A stretch of DNA of 64,000 bases from Globodera rostochiensis (Eukaryota > Nematoda > Chromadorea > Rhabditida > Heteroderidae): positions 2,790,001 to 2,854,000 of the forward strand of contig JAEVLN010000004.1 of NCBI GenBank assembly GCA_018350325.1, written 5' to 3'. Positions 43,923 through 56,657 of this stretch are shown in pieces. The notes beneath the pieces are model-generated. The model worked only from the letters and a program-made list of their open reading frames with translations, was not told the origin of the DNA and made no database searches. Position 1 is the stretch's first letter. Every line of letters starts with the position of its first letter. Position numbers and translations under genes: made by a program.

Positions 43923-46900
43923 ATGCCCTCCGGGAATGGCTCTGCCGTCACGAACGATGGCCAATGGTTGGACGAGAATTTCCCGCTTCACCATGCGGTG
44001 TTCCACAACGATGTGAAGAAGTTGGAGCAGCTTCTCGAACAAGGACCAGCAGGTTTTGGGTTGGGACCTATTCCTAAAAAGCTTCAAAAATTACCGTAAA
44101 ACGGCTTTGCAACATGGCCTTGGTATGTGGGTACGAAACTAATCGTTTTTATGGAATAAAAACTGTAAGAGGCTTAAATGGACAAACGGAACTATAGCAA
44201 AAATTATTGTTTTTTTAATATAAGTTTTGATGATTGAAAATGAGAATGTTTTTCAGTGCGTGACACCATCGACCGCGTTGATACCCACGGCAACTCGTCA
44301 GTTTGTGCCGGTTTTGTTGGTTTCGTATATTAAGATTTTTTTTGAAACAGAATTTTTATTTGAAAGTGAAAAATTTCGTGAACGTAGAATGTGGACGTTT
44401 CTGAATCTTAGATTTAACTTTTTTTTAAGAGCATTGCATATTGCCTGCATGTTAGGGCGCCGAGGTTCGCTTATTCTCCCAGTTTTTTTTTGTAAAAATA
44501 CATTCCATTTTTTGTTGTTGAAGAATGCATCGAATTGCTGTTGAGCCACGGGGCGTCAATTGGGGCCAAAAACAATTTGGAATGGAATTGCCTTCACGAA
44601 GCGGTCAGCTACGGAGACAGAAATATCCGTCAGTGAATTAATTAATTAAATATCATTGAAAATTTTGTTTTTGTTTTAGTCGAAATGATGCTCACTGCTT
44701 TAAAGAAGCAGTCCCATGAGACGCTTACCGGACGTCTGCCTCTGCTTGCCGAACATTTCTCAAAGTTGGGCGATTTCTACATGGAGACCAAATGGGTAAC
44801 GGCCTGGGATGGTCCGAATACCTTTGGCGAATTTGTAGACAGAGTTTAATCATCAAAATGTCTTAAAAGGCCCTTTTAACTTCCATCTAATTTTAACCTT
44901 GATTATTTTTTAAATAAAATTACAACATTAAAATTCCACCTTTACAGGAAGTCTTCTCTTGGATCCGTGAGTCATTTTCTAATTTTAACTTGCGACATTA
45001 CACATTAATTAGCGTTGGTCTCGCGCTTACTCCCTTTCGACACCTTCAAAATTTACAAAAAGGGATCTCGACTTCGAGTGGACTTAACGTTGATCGGCTT
45101 CAATGACCGAGGCGCAGTGCCAAAATGGTCTGTGTGTAATGTCCCGCCATTACATATTAAAAATGGCAATTCCGACTCTTTGTTAACAAAAATATTTGCT
45201 GATTAAACCATTTAGGAAGTACGGTTTCAGCCCGGTTCGATACTTTAAAAACAATAATTACAAAAAAAAATTGTAGACTACCTAATTTAATTTTCTATTT
45301 CGAATTTCTTATTCCTTCAGGGAGCGTGGCGATGTGTCGTTGCTTTTGGATATGACGGCAACTGATGGACGAAAGGCGGTGTTAATGGACCATCAGAAAA
45401 AGGTTGGTTATGTTTCCGGAAAAATAAATCCGGGAATTTGGTCCGCTTTTACAGTTTCTCAATTTAATTGACCGCCACAAGCTTTTAAGGTCTACCAAGT
45501 GCTTCATGCCAAGAACCGCAATCTGCGCGAAGAGTTGGAATGTCTGATGTCCACGGACATTTCCAGGTAGAGAGAGAGAGAGAAAAAGAGAATAGAGTTT
45601 GCACTGTTTTTTGGTTTTGTTTGCTGAGTTTATTTTTATTTTTCAGCATTCACATCAGCACCCGTCCCATCCATTTTGTGCAGGCCAAGAGTTTGCTTCT
45701 ATTTCCAAAATCGGTCAGTACTTTAAAATAAATTAAAAAATTTGAAACTTTTACGCTTTTCAGGAGTATGTCGGCAAATACAAAGCGCACATCTACAACA
45801 TCAAAGGAATGCAGTTGGTTACTCAGAAAAGGTGAGAATGTTTAATTGATATTGGTTGCTTGGGCCTAAAATAATGCAATTAATGTGTTGGGTATGGGTT
45901 GTGGTTGTGACTTCCTTCAAAATTGAAAGTTTTTTTAAGTAAATAAATTTTAGGCGTGAACATTTGTCCGAGGAAGACTTGAAGCTGAACAAAGAAATGC
46001 AAAGTTTTTTTACCGACGGAAATTTGCCGGCGCGCGACGTCAACACAGAGGGGCCAGATCCGGTAGATATTTAAACAGAATTTTCTTGAAATGTTTAAAA
46101 CATTTGAGGGGGGGGGGGGGGTGGGGTCGGCTCGGAGAGTACGAGGTTTTGATCTCAGATCACTATATTCCGCCGATTTTCTCTCTTTTTTTAAGTAAAT
46201 AAGTAATATAAAATACTCGGGGCGTCGGGTCGGCCGAAGAGCAAATCCTCCCCGCGGCACTAATAGGCGCCGAATCTTTTCTTGCTTCAACAGGCCTTGT
46301 AGATTTATAAACTTTTGCCCACCCCCCCCTCGGGTAAGTGTCTGTGATTCCCCATTTATGGAATAAACTTTACTCTGATAACATTTGAATTTGATTTATG
46401 GCCGCCGGGTTTGTGCCACAAAAATATTATAAAATCGTATTTAGCAGCACCAGCGCCCAAGCCTTTCGCCGCCTCCTCAGCCGGGCCTCAACTGGTCCCA
46501 ATATCTCCGGGTACCCTCGACACTTACAAATTAACACGTTTTACAATAAAAAAAAAAGAGTATTTTAAGGCTGCCGATAAGAACAGCCATTTGGGCAGAC
46601 AAATGCATGAAAAAGTGTCGACCAAAGAATGCAATGGAACGGTGGCTATGGTAATTTTGTCATTTCATTTTGTTTGCTTTAAATCAAAAAAAAATTTTTT
46701 TTTGATTGTAGAGCAGCGACTTCCCGCTTAGCCTTGATGTTGTTCTTGTAAGCATTTTTTACATCCTGCCTATCGTCACATTTTAATCGGCTATTTCGGG
46801 GAGCAATGTTTGTCGTCTTCCAGGACATCCTTTCTGTGCTGGAGCCGCTCAATCCGACGATGGCCAAACTGCGCAATTTGTGCACCGCGCGGCTGCCTCC

Positions 46901-47179
46901 TGGGTTTCCGGTGCGCGTGGAGATGCCTATTTATGCGACCATTCAGGCTAGAACACTTGCAGATTCAAATTGTCCAAAAAGTTTTAAACGTCGTATTACT
47001 ATACTTGGAGTATGTGTCGATATTGTTTTCTAATCAGCACACTAATCCAGGCCAGGATCAGCTTCGAACACTTCAACTGGTGCGGTAGCGGGGAAGGCGC
47101 AGCTCCGCCGCTCTCCGCCGCGCTGTTCAAAATTCCGGACAATTATCACGAGGACCCTAAACGATTTAAGCGGGTGTGA
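43923..47179 (+). CDS. ANKRD13C: ANKRD13C homologue
   Basis: In mammals ANKRD13C is an ER-associated chaperone-like factor for G-protein-coupled receptors. 17 exons: 43923-44052, 44257-44296, 44430-44464, 44524-44628, 44680-44795, 44948-44966 (19-nt microexon), 45013-45127, 45321-45402, 45490-45566, 45647-45713, 45764-45831, 45954-46062, 46445-46510, 46570-46650, 46712-46747, 46824-46946, 47051-47179; 465 aa. Ankyrin repeats are near the N-terminus (FPLHHAVFHNDVKKLEQLLE, LHIACMLGRRECIELLLSHG, LHEAVSYGDRNI). The rest aligns with the ANKRD13 domain: KLGDFYMETKWEVFSWIPLV, LLPFDTFKIYKKGSRLRVDL, ISTRPIHFVQAKS, KRREHLSEEDLKLNKEM, NSHLGRQMHEK, DFPLSLD, ARLPPGFPVRVEMPIYATI, ALFKIPDNYHEDPKRF. Human is 541 aa with a longer N-terminus. 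The last intron (46947-47050) has a GC donor (CAG|gctaga). An upstream in-frame ATG at 43869 lies before the trans-splice acceptor and is not used. Confidence 0.95.
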
Positions 47180-50100
47180 GCAGTGCCGATGGTCGTCCTG
47201 AATGTGATGGCACAATTCCCCCATATTAAACTAATAAATGTTCCTATTGTAAAAACGGTTAGCTCAGTTTTGCGTTCATCCGCCGGTGTTTTCATCAGTA
47301 CAATAATTCGAATTCACTTAATTTTGTGTTGTAAGTCTAACATTTCATCCGACCTTTTCTCTTCTCCGCTCAAGCGCTTTTTCACCGAATCTCTTTCATC
47401 GCCGCCGATTTTTTAGATATGTACATAATGTGGATAAATAAATTTATCACAAAACTTTTGGATGTTTGAGGATTTCCCTGTGTTTGAACTTCGAACATTT
47501 GAACAAAGTTTTGGCGTTGTTTTGACGCAATGCTAAAGCGCCCTCCGGGCACAGGCAGTTAGTGCACTAAAATGCCTTTTTTCGGTGCATATGTAATGCT
47601 TTTCGGCATATTTTGGTGTATTTTTTGGCCTTTTTAGAGCATATAAATCCTAGGCTAAATGCGAATGTTTAAACAGAAAATTCAACAAATTTTATTCCAA
47701 ATATTGAGCGATTTAATTTGTTCATGCGTATTTCCCTTCCGGCAATATAATTTATCTCCGATTTTTTGTGCGAAAACAACCGTCGCCGCCGTTTCCATCG
47801 GCAGAATTTTGTTGTGCCCATCCCCAATTTATGGGTTGTTTACCCGCCACCACAAAACAACAAAAACCCGTCGTCTGGCAGTTGAAAACAAATTTTGTTT
47901 TCTTTCCCACTCAATTCGAAATTCGTAAAGTGCGTATTGGGCGATGGGTGTCTCGCCCGGAGGGAGGGGGGGGGGGAGGCGTCGTGTCATCCGTCACATA
48001 CCAAACACAGACGCTTTTTTGGTCTTCAAAATATATCTTTAATTTTATTTTGCAAATTTCCTTATTTTGTGGCTTTTCATATTTTACGGCATTACCACCG
48101 ACCGCATTCACACACTTTGTACTCTTTGCCCGACCAAATGATACATATGCAAATAAATCAGAGACCAATTCGCGGCTATCGAATCCAAATTAATCCGATG
48201 CCAATGCCAAACACTCCAAAATTCCATTCATTGGCCAGCCACTCGTCATGGCGCCTCATTTTATGCTTACATTACATTACAAATGCCGTTGATGGCGTAG
48301 GTAAAATTAGGCGTCACATAAAAGATTTGAACGGGCTCAACAAACAAACAAAAAGCACACAATTTTCTGCTGGACGTAACTTTTTAGGGTTGCCTAACGC
48401 CGCCGCATTTTGTTGACATTTCCATGCAATTAGCTCATCCGGCCGGCGGTTCTTTTTTGACCCTTTTGAAAATGCGTATTTTTACACTTTAATTGGTAAA
48501 TAAATATTTAACAAAAGTGTAATAAAATGACCATATTTAGTGCATAATCAAAATGAAGAGCTCATTTCTCATTCTCAGCTAATTTGGTCAGAATCCCGGA
48601 ACTTTAAAAAACTACTTTGTACTAGCACTTAGACAAATGACAAAATATGTAAATTAAAATTTTGAAATCGTTTAACGAAATTCGTTTGATGGCCGAGGCC
48701 TTAAACGATTTTAGAAAGCATTGAATCAAATTCATTCTCTCGTCCATTTCATAAAATGGAACTGAATGGCACGGCACATGCCATTCATCGCCCCAACTTT
48801 TAATCGCTTAATGTGAAACATATGTAATTAAAGGACTTTGTAAGTGTTTATGTCTGGAACGTCGCCTCGAGCGTCGAATTGGCCGTGTTTTGTTGCCTTG
48901 GGCAATGGATTACGTAAAAAAGTGCAATTTGTCGTTTGTCAGGCCAAAACTTTGCTCGCAAAAAATGTAATTAAATTTTTAAAAAATCTTTTGAAATTTT
49001 TTGTCTCTTTTTTTAATTTAATAATATTTTGTCTATTTTATTTACCATTAATATTTTTACGCGGAAATTACCTAAAACTCCGGATAAACTTAAACTTTCC
49101 AATCACTTTTTTTCGTTTTTTTTGCTCACAAACCCCTCGAGGGTTTTCTCTCTTTTCCCTTTAAGCAATTTGAGTGAATCACCGGACAGAAAAACGCGAC
49201 ACGAACAGAGCAGCACCGGATTGTTGTTTTCTTCGCCTTCACACATTTTTTCTTTTCCACAAAAATAGAAATTATATAAAATAAAATATTTTCCATTTTT
49301 ATATTTTTAGTTAATGTTTTGGCATTTAAGTCCTTTTAACAAAGTATCTCAGCACAAATCACAAGGTATTAAATGGCATTTTCCTCCAATTTACGGCATT
49401 TTCCCATGGGACACTCATTTTACCATAACTTTACACAAACCGTTCAACAAAACAAATAACAAACATTATTATTAATTATTTATATTGAAATTTCCATTTT
49501 GGTCGGACTTCGAAAACAAAAATAGGCAAATAATAATAAAATTCTGTGGGACCGACCAATTGCTAACAAAGTTTGGTCATAAAACGTTTTTTTAAATTCG
49601 CTCTTTTAAACTATTCCAATCTTTCAAAAATGGCCTTTTCAAAACAAATTCAATTCTGGCATTTGCTGTGACGGCGGGCAGAGACCAATTTGTTTAATTT
49701 GTCCAGTTTTCCAAAACTAATCAAAAGAATTTCGTTTTTTTTTTGTTCTGATGGGAACTTTTTGCTTTTTAACTTCGCACCTGCAAAATTCTGACATTTA
49801 TTCCGCAATTTGTGCTTTATTACGTCAAAAAATTCTATTTGTGGAGGCACCGACCGTCGCCGCTTTTTAATTTGACAATTTAATTTTTAGTGAATTTTCC
49901 TTCCGTTTTCTGTTGGGCTGAAGCGATTGGCTTGTGGCCAAATTGTTTTAATTGCCGGAGGGCTGACCCGTCCAATTAATGGGGGGGGGGGGTTCCTAAT
50001 TTACGGCTTAATTTGCCCTTCCGCCGACCTTTTGCTTGTGCTGATTGTATTGGCACTCATCTTTCTCAAAATTGGCACTTTCCAATTATTTTTGTACATT

Positions 50101-51454
50101 TCGTCATTTTTTGTGGAAAGTCTTTTCATTTACATGCACCGGATATTCGCATGTCTCAGGCGAATTTGCGTCTAACTGACGACTTTTGTGCCAAATTGGC
50201 CTCTAATTACCAAATTAGCACATTTGAACACCGGTCCCAAGCCATAAGAAGCCCATAAAATGGCCTATTAAAATTCTTTTTAATGTTTGAAGCCCACGCA
50301 ATTTGAAAAAGAAAAAAATAACGAAAAAGGCGACAAATATTTTAATTTCTCCGAATAATTGGATTTTAATGCCGAGCGGTGAATCCCCGCCGGTGTTTTT
50401 CCGGAAAGAGGCCGTTTTATTTGTACTTTACCTAAATGGTTTGGACTTAATTTGTAAGTCTGGCCCCCAATTATTGTGAAAAACGGAAAGTGGGCGAAAT
50501 AATCTCAAAATAATTAAATAACGAACATTTCATTCATTCACACTCAGAAGGCCGCTTTTTCTTTGTTTGACTCTCCAAATTCCAAAAAGTCGTATAAATT
50601 GTGTGAATTTTAACTTTGACTAACTCAACGCCCTCTTAAAAATTGTTTTTCCATTCTGCGCCATGTCCCCATTTGTCACAACCAAAGGTCGTCCCGTCCG
50701 CCCCTTCAACATGTCCTTGAAGTCCCTCCCCCCCCCTCCGGTGTTTTCAAAACTGAAACCCTTTGACCCCCCTAAAAACGGCGTAACGGAAGTCCGGTGG
50801 CAAAAAAAAAGACCGGATCGGAAGGCATTCCTCCAGATGATCGAGAAAATCTCAAATTTCAAAGCTCGACAAAACCTCTCTTCTTTGGTTATCGGGATCG
50901 CCCCGTTTAACCCCCCGTCTCCGCCATGTCCCCAATTCGTCCCGTCTTCAACCTTTTCTTTAGCCCACTCCCCCCCCCCCCCCCGCCAATATTTTTTACA
51001 ATATTTGCCAAAGGTTCACAAAATTTGGGGGGGGGGGCTGTCCACGTTTTTTCACACGCCCCCACCAATTCATGCACAGCCCGAGAATGCACAATTGCGT
51101 GAGTTGGTTTTGTTTTTTCGAATTTAATTTCGTCACGGCGTGTCAATACACCGGAGGGGGGGGGGGGAGGGGGGGGGAGGGGGGCGGGGCCACAAAACGC
51201 AGACCCTCTCCCCTTTTGCTGCTTTCTTTGTCCCGTCCCCCCCCTCTAATTAATTGTGGGACTGACTCGCTGCTGCTCGAGAGTCTCGAGTCGGGAGTTT
51301 TCTTTTTTTTTTTTTGCTGTTTGGTCTCGAATCTCGAACAACCTAATTATCTTGCAAGATCTCTTGTGAGGTGTAATAAGCTGTAAAAAAATAATTTAAA
51401 AGTTTTACTTCAGCAAAATTCCTTTCAAAATCCGTTCCCTAAATATCGTCAAAA
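47180..51454. other. Large AT-rich intergenic region
   Basis: About 4.3 kb with no gene I can support. It contains G/C homopolymers (about 47962-47975, 49981-49992, 50720-50728, 50970-50984, 51027-51036, 51155-51185) and, at 50660-51060, a GC-rich patch in which the words CATGTCCCCA, CCGTC and TTCAAC occur twice (from about 50683 and 50926). A CTTCAG site at 51407-51412 is a plausible trans-splice acceptor for the next gene. Confidence 0.5.
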
Positions 51455-52473
51455 ATGTGCCGGTCTCGTGAAGAATGCTGCTATTGTTCGGCGACGACAC
51501 TTCGTTCAACAAATGTTCGAAATGCGATCTCTTTTCGATCACCTTCGATCAGCGTTGCGTTACTTCTGCTGACGCTGATCTGGTGTTTGCATACTGTACA
51601 ATGCTGGGGGGATTCGGTAGTTGATGCCGAAGCGGGTACGGTGGAGGGCCGTGGTGGCACTTTTTTGGTGGCCGCCATTGACGAGCTGTTCCCGCGCGAG
51701 CGGAGAGCACGGAGGTTTCCGGAGGTGCGGCACAATTATTTTGGGGGATGGGGGGTTTAAATTTCTGATCTTTTTATTTAAAGCATTTAATTGTTTTTGA
51801 ATTGTTTAATTGTTTTATATTTTAGGCCGCTTCCCGCGAGTTGGGCTGGCGCAAGCGGCGCTATTACGTCGGCCGATGGGGCGGCGGCGGCGGACGACGT
51901 GCCGGCAGACGCTTTGTGCCGGTGCAGCAAAGTGAAGAAAGTGCCGGAAGCAGTGAGGTCAGTCAGTTTCAAACAATCTTTGAACTAATAAATTTGAACT
52001 GAACTAATAAATTTGAACCTAAAAATTGTTCAATCTCGGCAAAGAAGCTCAATTTTTAGCCGGACGAGGTGGCCAAGCGTCTGTGCGGCCTGAAGTTGAC
52101 CAACCGCACCAAGCAGTTGTGCGGCGATTGTGTGCCGGCCAACATGCGCCAAGTGATCCTTTTGGACAAGAAACGAGGGGGCAGCAGTTCTAGCAGTAGC
52201 AGCAACACTCACGGTAAAGCAGCGGAATCCTCTGACATGTTGAGCGGCCCGACCAAAAAGTGCATAAAATTGAATGCCAGGAATTGGTGGGACCTCGCAA
52301 ATTTTGGTCAAGTTGTCCTCGACGATTCGGGCATCCTTTGGATTTTTGTTTTGGCAATTCTAAATTTTGTTTCAGCCTTCTCCAAGGAGCGGCTAACCGA
52401 AATGTGCTGCGTGCAGCGGTGTACGGACGAGCAAATTCGCAGTTTTTGTTGCCGAGGCGTGCCGCGCATGTAA
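51455..52473 (+). CDS. Insulin-like peptide precursor
   Basis: Secreted hormone of the insulin superfamily. Exons 51455-51724, 51826-51957, 52060-52306 and 52376-52473 give 248 aa. B-chain-like segment: RLCGLKLTNRTKQLCGDC (Cys-x11-Cys as in insulin). A-chain-like segment near the C-terminus: CCVQRCTDEQIRSFC, which fits the insulin family pattern CC-x3-C-x8-C, with an extra Cys right after it. Between them is a basic, Ser-rich connecting region with dibasic sites (DKKRGG, GPTKK). A hydrophobic stretch VALLLLTLIWCLHTVQC lies 31-47 residues from the start; the long N-terminal extension rich in Cys and Arg is unusual, so the start could be wrong. The 69-nt intron 52307-52375 is open and in frame, so a longer isoform with a hydrophobic insert is possible. 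Arg-rich segments (RERRARRF, GRRAGRRF) precede the B chain. Confidence 0.85.
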
Positions 52474-55400
52474 ATAATTAAGCGCCGGACGTTCAGTCCC
52501 GGACGGGGCGCCGAACTTTTTATTCAAAAACACATTTTGAACTTTGAAAAAACATATCAATAATTTGAAGAATTCGATTCTCCAACTTGTCCAAATTGTT
52601 TAAAATGGTAAAATTTCTTCGGATCAGCGGGTCCCTTACAAAATTTTGGGACTGATCAGACCATATTGTGTACATAAGCGGCGAGGGGGTGGGCTGTCGC
52701 GAAATCGAAATTAAAAATTAAAAAATTTGAAATAAAACCTCAAAATTTGACTTTTCGATCGAAATTTTACGACCGCCCCGTACATCAGGAATGTGCTCTG
52801 TTGCTATTTTTTTGCAACCAGAATTCTGATTAAGGCGACCAGAGAGCACATCCCTGTGCCGTACATAACGGGGATTCTCACGCATTTAAAATTTGATGAC
52901 ATTTTGCCAAACGTAACATTCCTCCCTAATGAATACATTTTAAATGGTTCGGTACTTCTGGGGCCTGGTGCTCGTCTCCGGCGGGTTAATGTTAAACCCG
53001 GGGTAACTTAACCCCCCCGGAGATGAACACCAGGCCCCCGGGTCGGTTTGTAAATTGCCCTCCATATTTTCATGTGATCCATTCGAAACAAATGCATAAT
53101 AACTGTTTGAATATGTGTAACGGAACATCGCGCAATGTACATTTGGCGCCAATTTAATCACATTTCATTTTTGTTTCAATTTGCATAATAAAACATAATA
53201 ATTAATAATTATCAACCTTTAAAATTTACAATAGACTTGTGACCAGATCATCCATGCGTTAATACAAAATTCCAAATTTTAAACAAAAAAAAAAACTCAA
53301 AATTGGGGAAATAAATAGCTCTAATTAATAATAATTTTTAATTTCATACCGTTTCTAATGGGAAAGCGTGTGGTTTTTGGTTTTTATATTTGGCTTATTC
53401 ATTTCGCCAAGCCCCCCCCCCCTTTTTGCCGTTCCCACACCCACGGTACGGCACGGCACGGAATGTTTAATCTGCCTGTGGTATTTGGATTTGTTCACTT
53501 TACAAAAAATGGTGGCAATGCTCAAAAAAGGTAAAATGGTAAAAAATGAATAAAATATAAAATTAAATATTTCAAATTATAATTTTAATTTTAAAAAATA
53601 ATTCATTTTGAAATTTAAAATACTTTGGAATTCTAAATTTTGGAAACAAATTTTAAATCGATTTCTGTGGGTTTATTTTTGGAAATGTTCGTCAGAAGGC
53701 CAGGGTTTGCTTGCGTAAACCTCGCGAAGCTAATTTATTTGCGTTTTATTTATTAACGCCAAAAACTTTCTTCCCCAAATTTATTTTGGCATTTTGGGAA
53801 CGGCAAATGTTTCGATAACTCAAACCAAACGTTCCTTTGGACTTTTACATTTTGGCCGATTACCTAATTAATTTCAATGCAAAAGGTTTTGAATAAAATT
53901 CGAATGGTTTTCAAATTTAAATATTCAAAATAACTTTCATTTTGGCAATATTTTTTGGGGGATTAACGCAATTTCTTCTCAAATTTCAAAAGCATTTCGA
54001 TGGCCAAAAATCAATTATTGGCCATGAAATTTGGGACGGGCGAACATTTTGCGGCGTTAAGGACTTTCTCACGGCGCTTCGATGCTAATTTCTCGCCTAA
54101 CCACATCGTTTATCCACTAAAAATTGAATTTCGCGTATCCCCCGAAGGGTTCAATTGGCATTCGGACGCTAAAATTTATTTTTCTTTCCCCGGAGGGCAC
54201 AAAAAATGCACAAAATGGGTAAATAAATAGGCCAGAATTTTGTCGGCCTGCTAGATTTAATTTTTAATTTTGGTTGACCGTAAATTTTGCTATTTAATTT
54301 TTATTTTCCTTTTTCCATTAAAACACAAAAAAATTAACTTTGCGCAAAAACAAGGCAATTTAAACTGCAGAAAGTTTATTTCCGGTCCACGAATACTGAG
54401 AGAGAGAAAGCCTTGGTGAAATGCGAGAAAGGAAAGAATTGTTTAAATATTTATGCATTTGGCATTTTGTTTAACGACCCCCCGGGGGAGGGGGGGGGGG
54501 ATAGGCTGCATGTATTAAGCCGAAGGGGGCGGAGGGCGGCACGGAGTGTCGGCTTTATTTCTTCAACGCATTTTCCCGAAATTTAAGCACAAATTATTTT
54601 TATTTTCTTATTATTAATAAATATTGTAAAAATATATTCACCAAGTGCCCCACTTAAAGGCCATAAATTGCTAAATAATTTTGATTTGGCGAAAAGGTGC
54701 CATTTTTGGCATTGTGTTTTTGACATTTTTTTTTGCCTGAAAGAAGTTTTTGCGGCGCGAAGAGGCGGCGGCGCCCACGGCACTTTTCCGGCCCGTTGCC
54801 CCCCACGGCGACACGCAAATTTTCCCGCACATTCATTCATTTTGTCATTCATTCGTTGGCATTGTCCGTCCGTTCACACCCCCCCCCCCCAATTTTTGGC
54901 CATTGTTTCGAAGAAACATCCGGCGGCCGGCCGCCGCGGCATTTTGTTGAGTTGGCCTCCCAAAAATCGAATTTTGTTTATTGCAATTTTTCTGAAAAAA
55001 TTCAAATTTTTTTTAAACAAATAATCCGTAAAATTCGCATTTTATTAGTACCACAAATTTAAATTAATTTTTGCGACCTCATTTTTGGGCCAATAATGTG
55101 ATTTTGACAGGAAAGATTCCCGAGAGAATATGTGGGCCAAAACAATGTTTTTATGGCCAATTCGCCGGAGAGCGTGGGAATTGGCCGATGTAATTGACGT
55201 ATTACTCGGGGGGATTTGTCCGTTTGTCCAAATCAAACCTTTTGGCACACAAATGTTTGCCAATTTATTGGCTTTGAGTTTTGAGAAAATTCAAAACAAA
55301 TAAATAATAAACATTCAAAAAGAAAAAACTAAATATTTAAAAGAATATTAAATAGATCAATTCCTTTTTCACCCAATGCTTTCGACTCAATTTGAAGAAA

Positions 55401-55924
55401 AACGCCTCGCTTCATAAAAATGGGCTCTTGCATATCGGCGGATAAAAATGATCAGTCGGCTGATCAGCGGCAGCGGGCAATGCCAACGGCGGCGTTTGGG
55501 CGGCCAATCGACAAGAAAAAGCGAGGCGGCGATCAGAAGCAGACTCTTTCAGCGTAAATTCTTTCACAATTTGCCAATAAATTATAAACACAAGCCCATC
55601 CCCGGAGGGCACAAAATGCATTGAGCGGTTGGGACTGGGACTGAAATGTGACCCTTTGGGGACTGAACTCCCCTTTATATGGTCCCGGTTATTTTTAAAA
55701 TTAATGATTTCTTTTTGTCCTTTCATTAGTCTGCTTTTTTGAGCGGGATTTGAACATTTTTTTATAAATCGCCGGTCTTTATCAACTCCAGGTAGTTCAT
55801 GTCACAGGTCGAGGGGGGGGGCAAAAGGAATTTTTGACCTTAATTTTGGCCAAATTCTCTTTTTTTGTTTTACAAAGTTTCCTCAGTTTTATACCTTTTA
55901 TAACATAATTTGTTTTGTTGCAGA
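52474..55924. other. AT-rich intergenic region
   Basis: No gene supported in about 3.4 kb. Contains a small foldback (52958-53042), G/C runs at 53412-53421, 54489-54500, 54879-54890 and 55809-55817, and a GC-richer patch at 54730-54960 whose open frames are shadows without homology. The stretch just before 55925 ends in TTTTGTTGCAG, 1 nt from the next ATG: a strong spliced-leader acceptor. Confidence 0.5.
52958..53042. repeat. Short GC-rich foldback
   Basis: Arms of about 32 bp are reverse complementary with a few mismatches: left GGGCCTGGTGCTCGTCTCCG then GGTTAA, right TTAACC then CGGAGATGAACACCAGGCCC; the loop is about 19 bp. It stands out against AT-rich surroundings. Confidence 0.75.
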
Positions 55925-56258
55925 ATGTCCAGCTTCAACAGCAGCAAGGGCGTGGGGCTTGGCATTTCCATGATGATGCACCAGGCCGGCATGTTGGCCG
56001 GTTGCACGGCACCGACGTCAATGGGCGATTTGGGCAATTTGCGCGACCAAATTAGGAAGGCGAAGGCGGAGGGCCGGACGGTAATTAAAATGGGTAAATC
56101 GAAACATTTAAATAACATTTAATCCATTTAGGTGACCGTAATGAACGGATGCGTGTACATCGATTATCAACTGAAAGTATCCAATTTTGTGCACAATTTA
56201 AATGCTTTTCGAATTTGTTCAGGCTCAAATCCCCCCAGGCTTCAACTTGGAGAGTTAG
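55925..56258 (+). CDS. Small protein of unknown function, 78 aa
   Basis: Exons 55925-56080, 56132-56176 and 56223-56258 splice in phase. The sequence starts MSSFNSSKGVGLGISMMMHQ, continues with a helix-like segment GDLGNLRDQIRKAKAEGRT, then VTVMNGCVYIDYQLKAQIPP and ends NLES. No signal peptide, transmembrane segment or known motif is seen. Support for a real gene: the TTGTTGCAG acceptor one base before the ATG, two short introns with good sites, and coding-like composition. Family not recognised. Confidence 0.7.
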
Positions 56259-56657
56259 TTGAAAGAAGAATTGAGAATTAAAATATATTTTATGTTTTTT
56301 GTTCTTCACATAACAATTTTTTAGAATAAATATCGCTTTTATCCTCAATTTATATAATAGAATTGTGTGTTTTAAAATTATTTTAATATCCAATTCTTAA
56401 ATGACAAATTCCATTAATTTATGAAACTTTTTGCTTTAACATTTTCGACGCATTAGACGATGAAAACAAAATATTTTGCGACATAATTAGGTCATCCCAA
56501 AATTTGCGCAATTCTCCCGAATCGAAAAAAAATAAATGAATTGATTGGTTAGTTAATTTGCTTAGAGGGGAAATTGCAAAATTCATTTAATTTCCAATCG
56601 GATCGGGCAATTTATCTTTTTAAAATCAGGCATTTCGTTTCAAATAAAATTGTGAAA
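56259..56657. other. Short AT-rich spacer
   Basis: 3' UTR of the 78-aa gene and 5' region of the first secreted paralogue; nothing else seen. Confidence 0.5.

Noticed and set aside
50620..51127. Candidate gene around 50663-51127 and its antisense
   Set aside because: Open frames arise from C-runs and degenerate internal repeats; no splice signals or homology.
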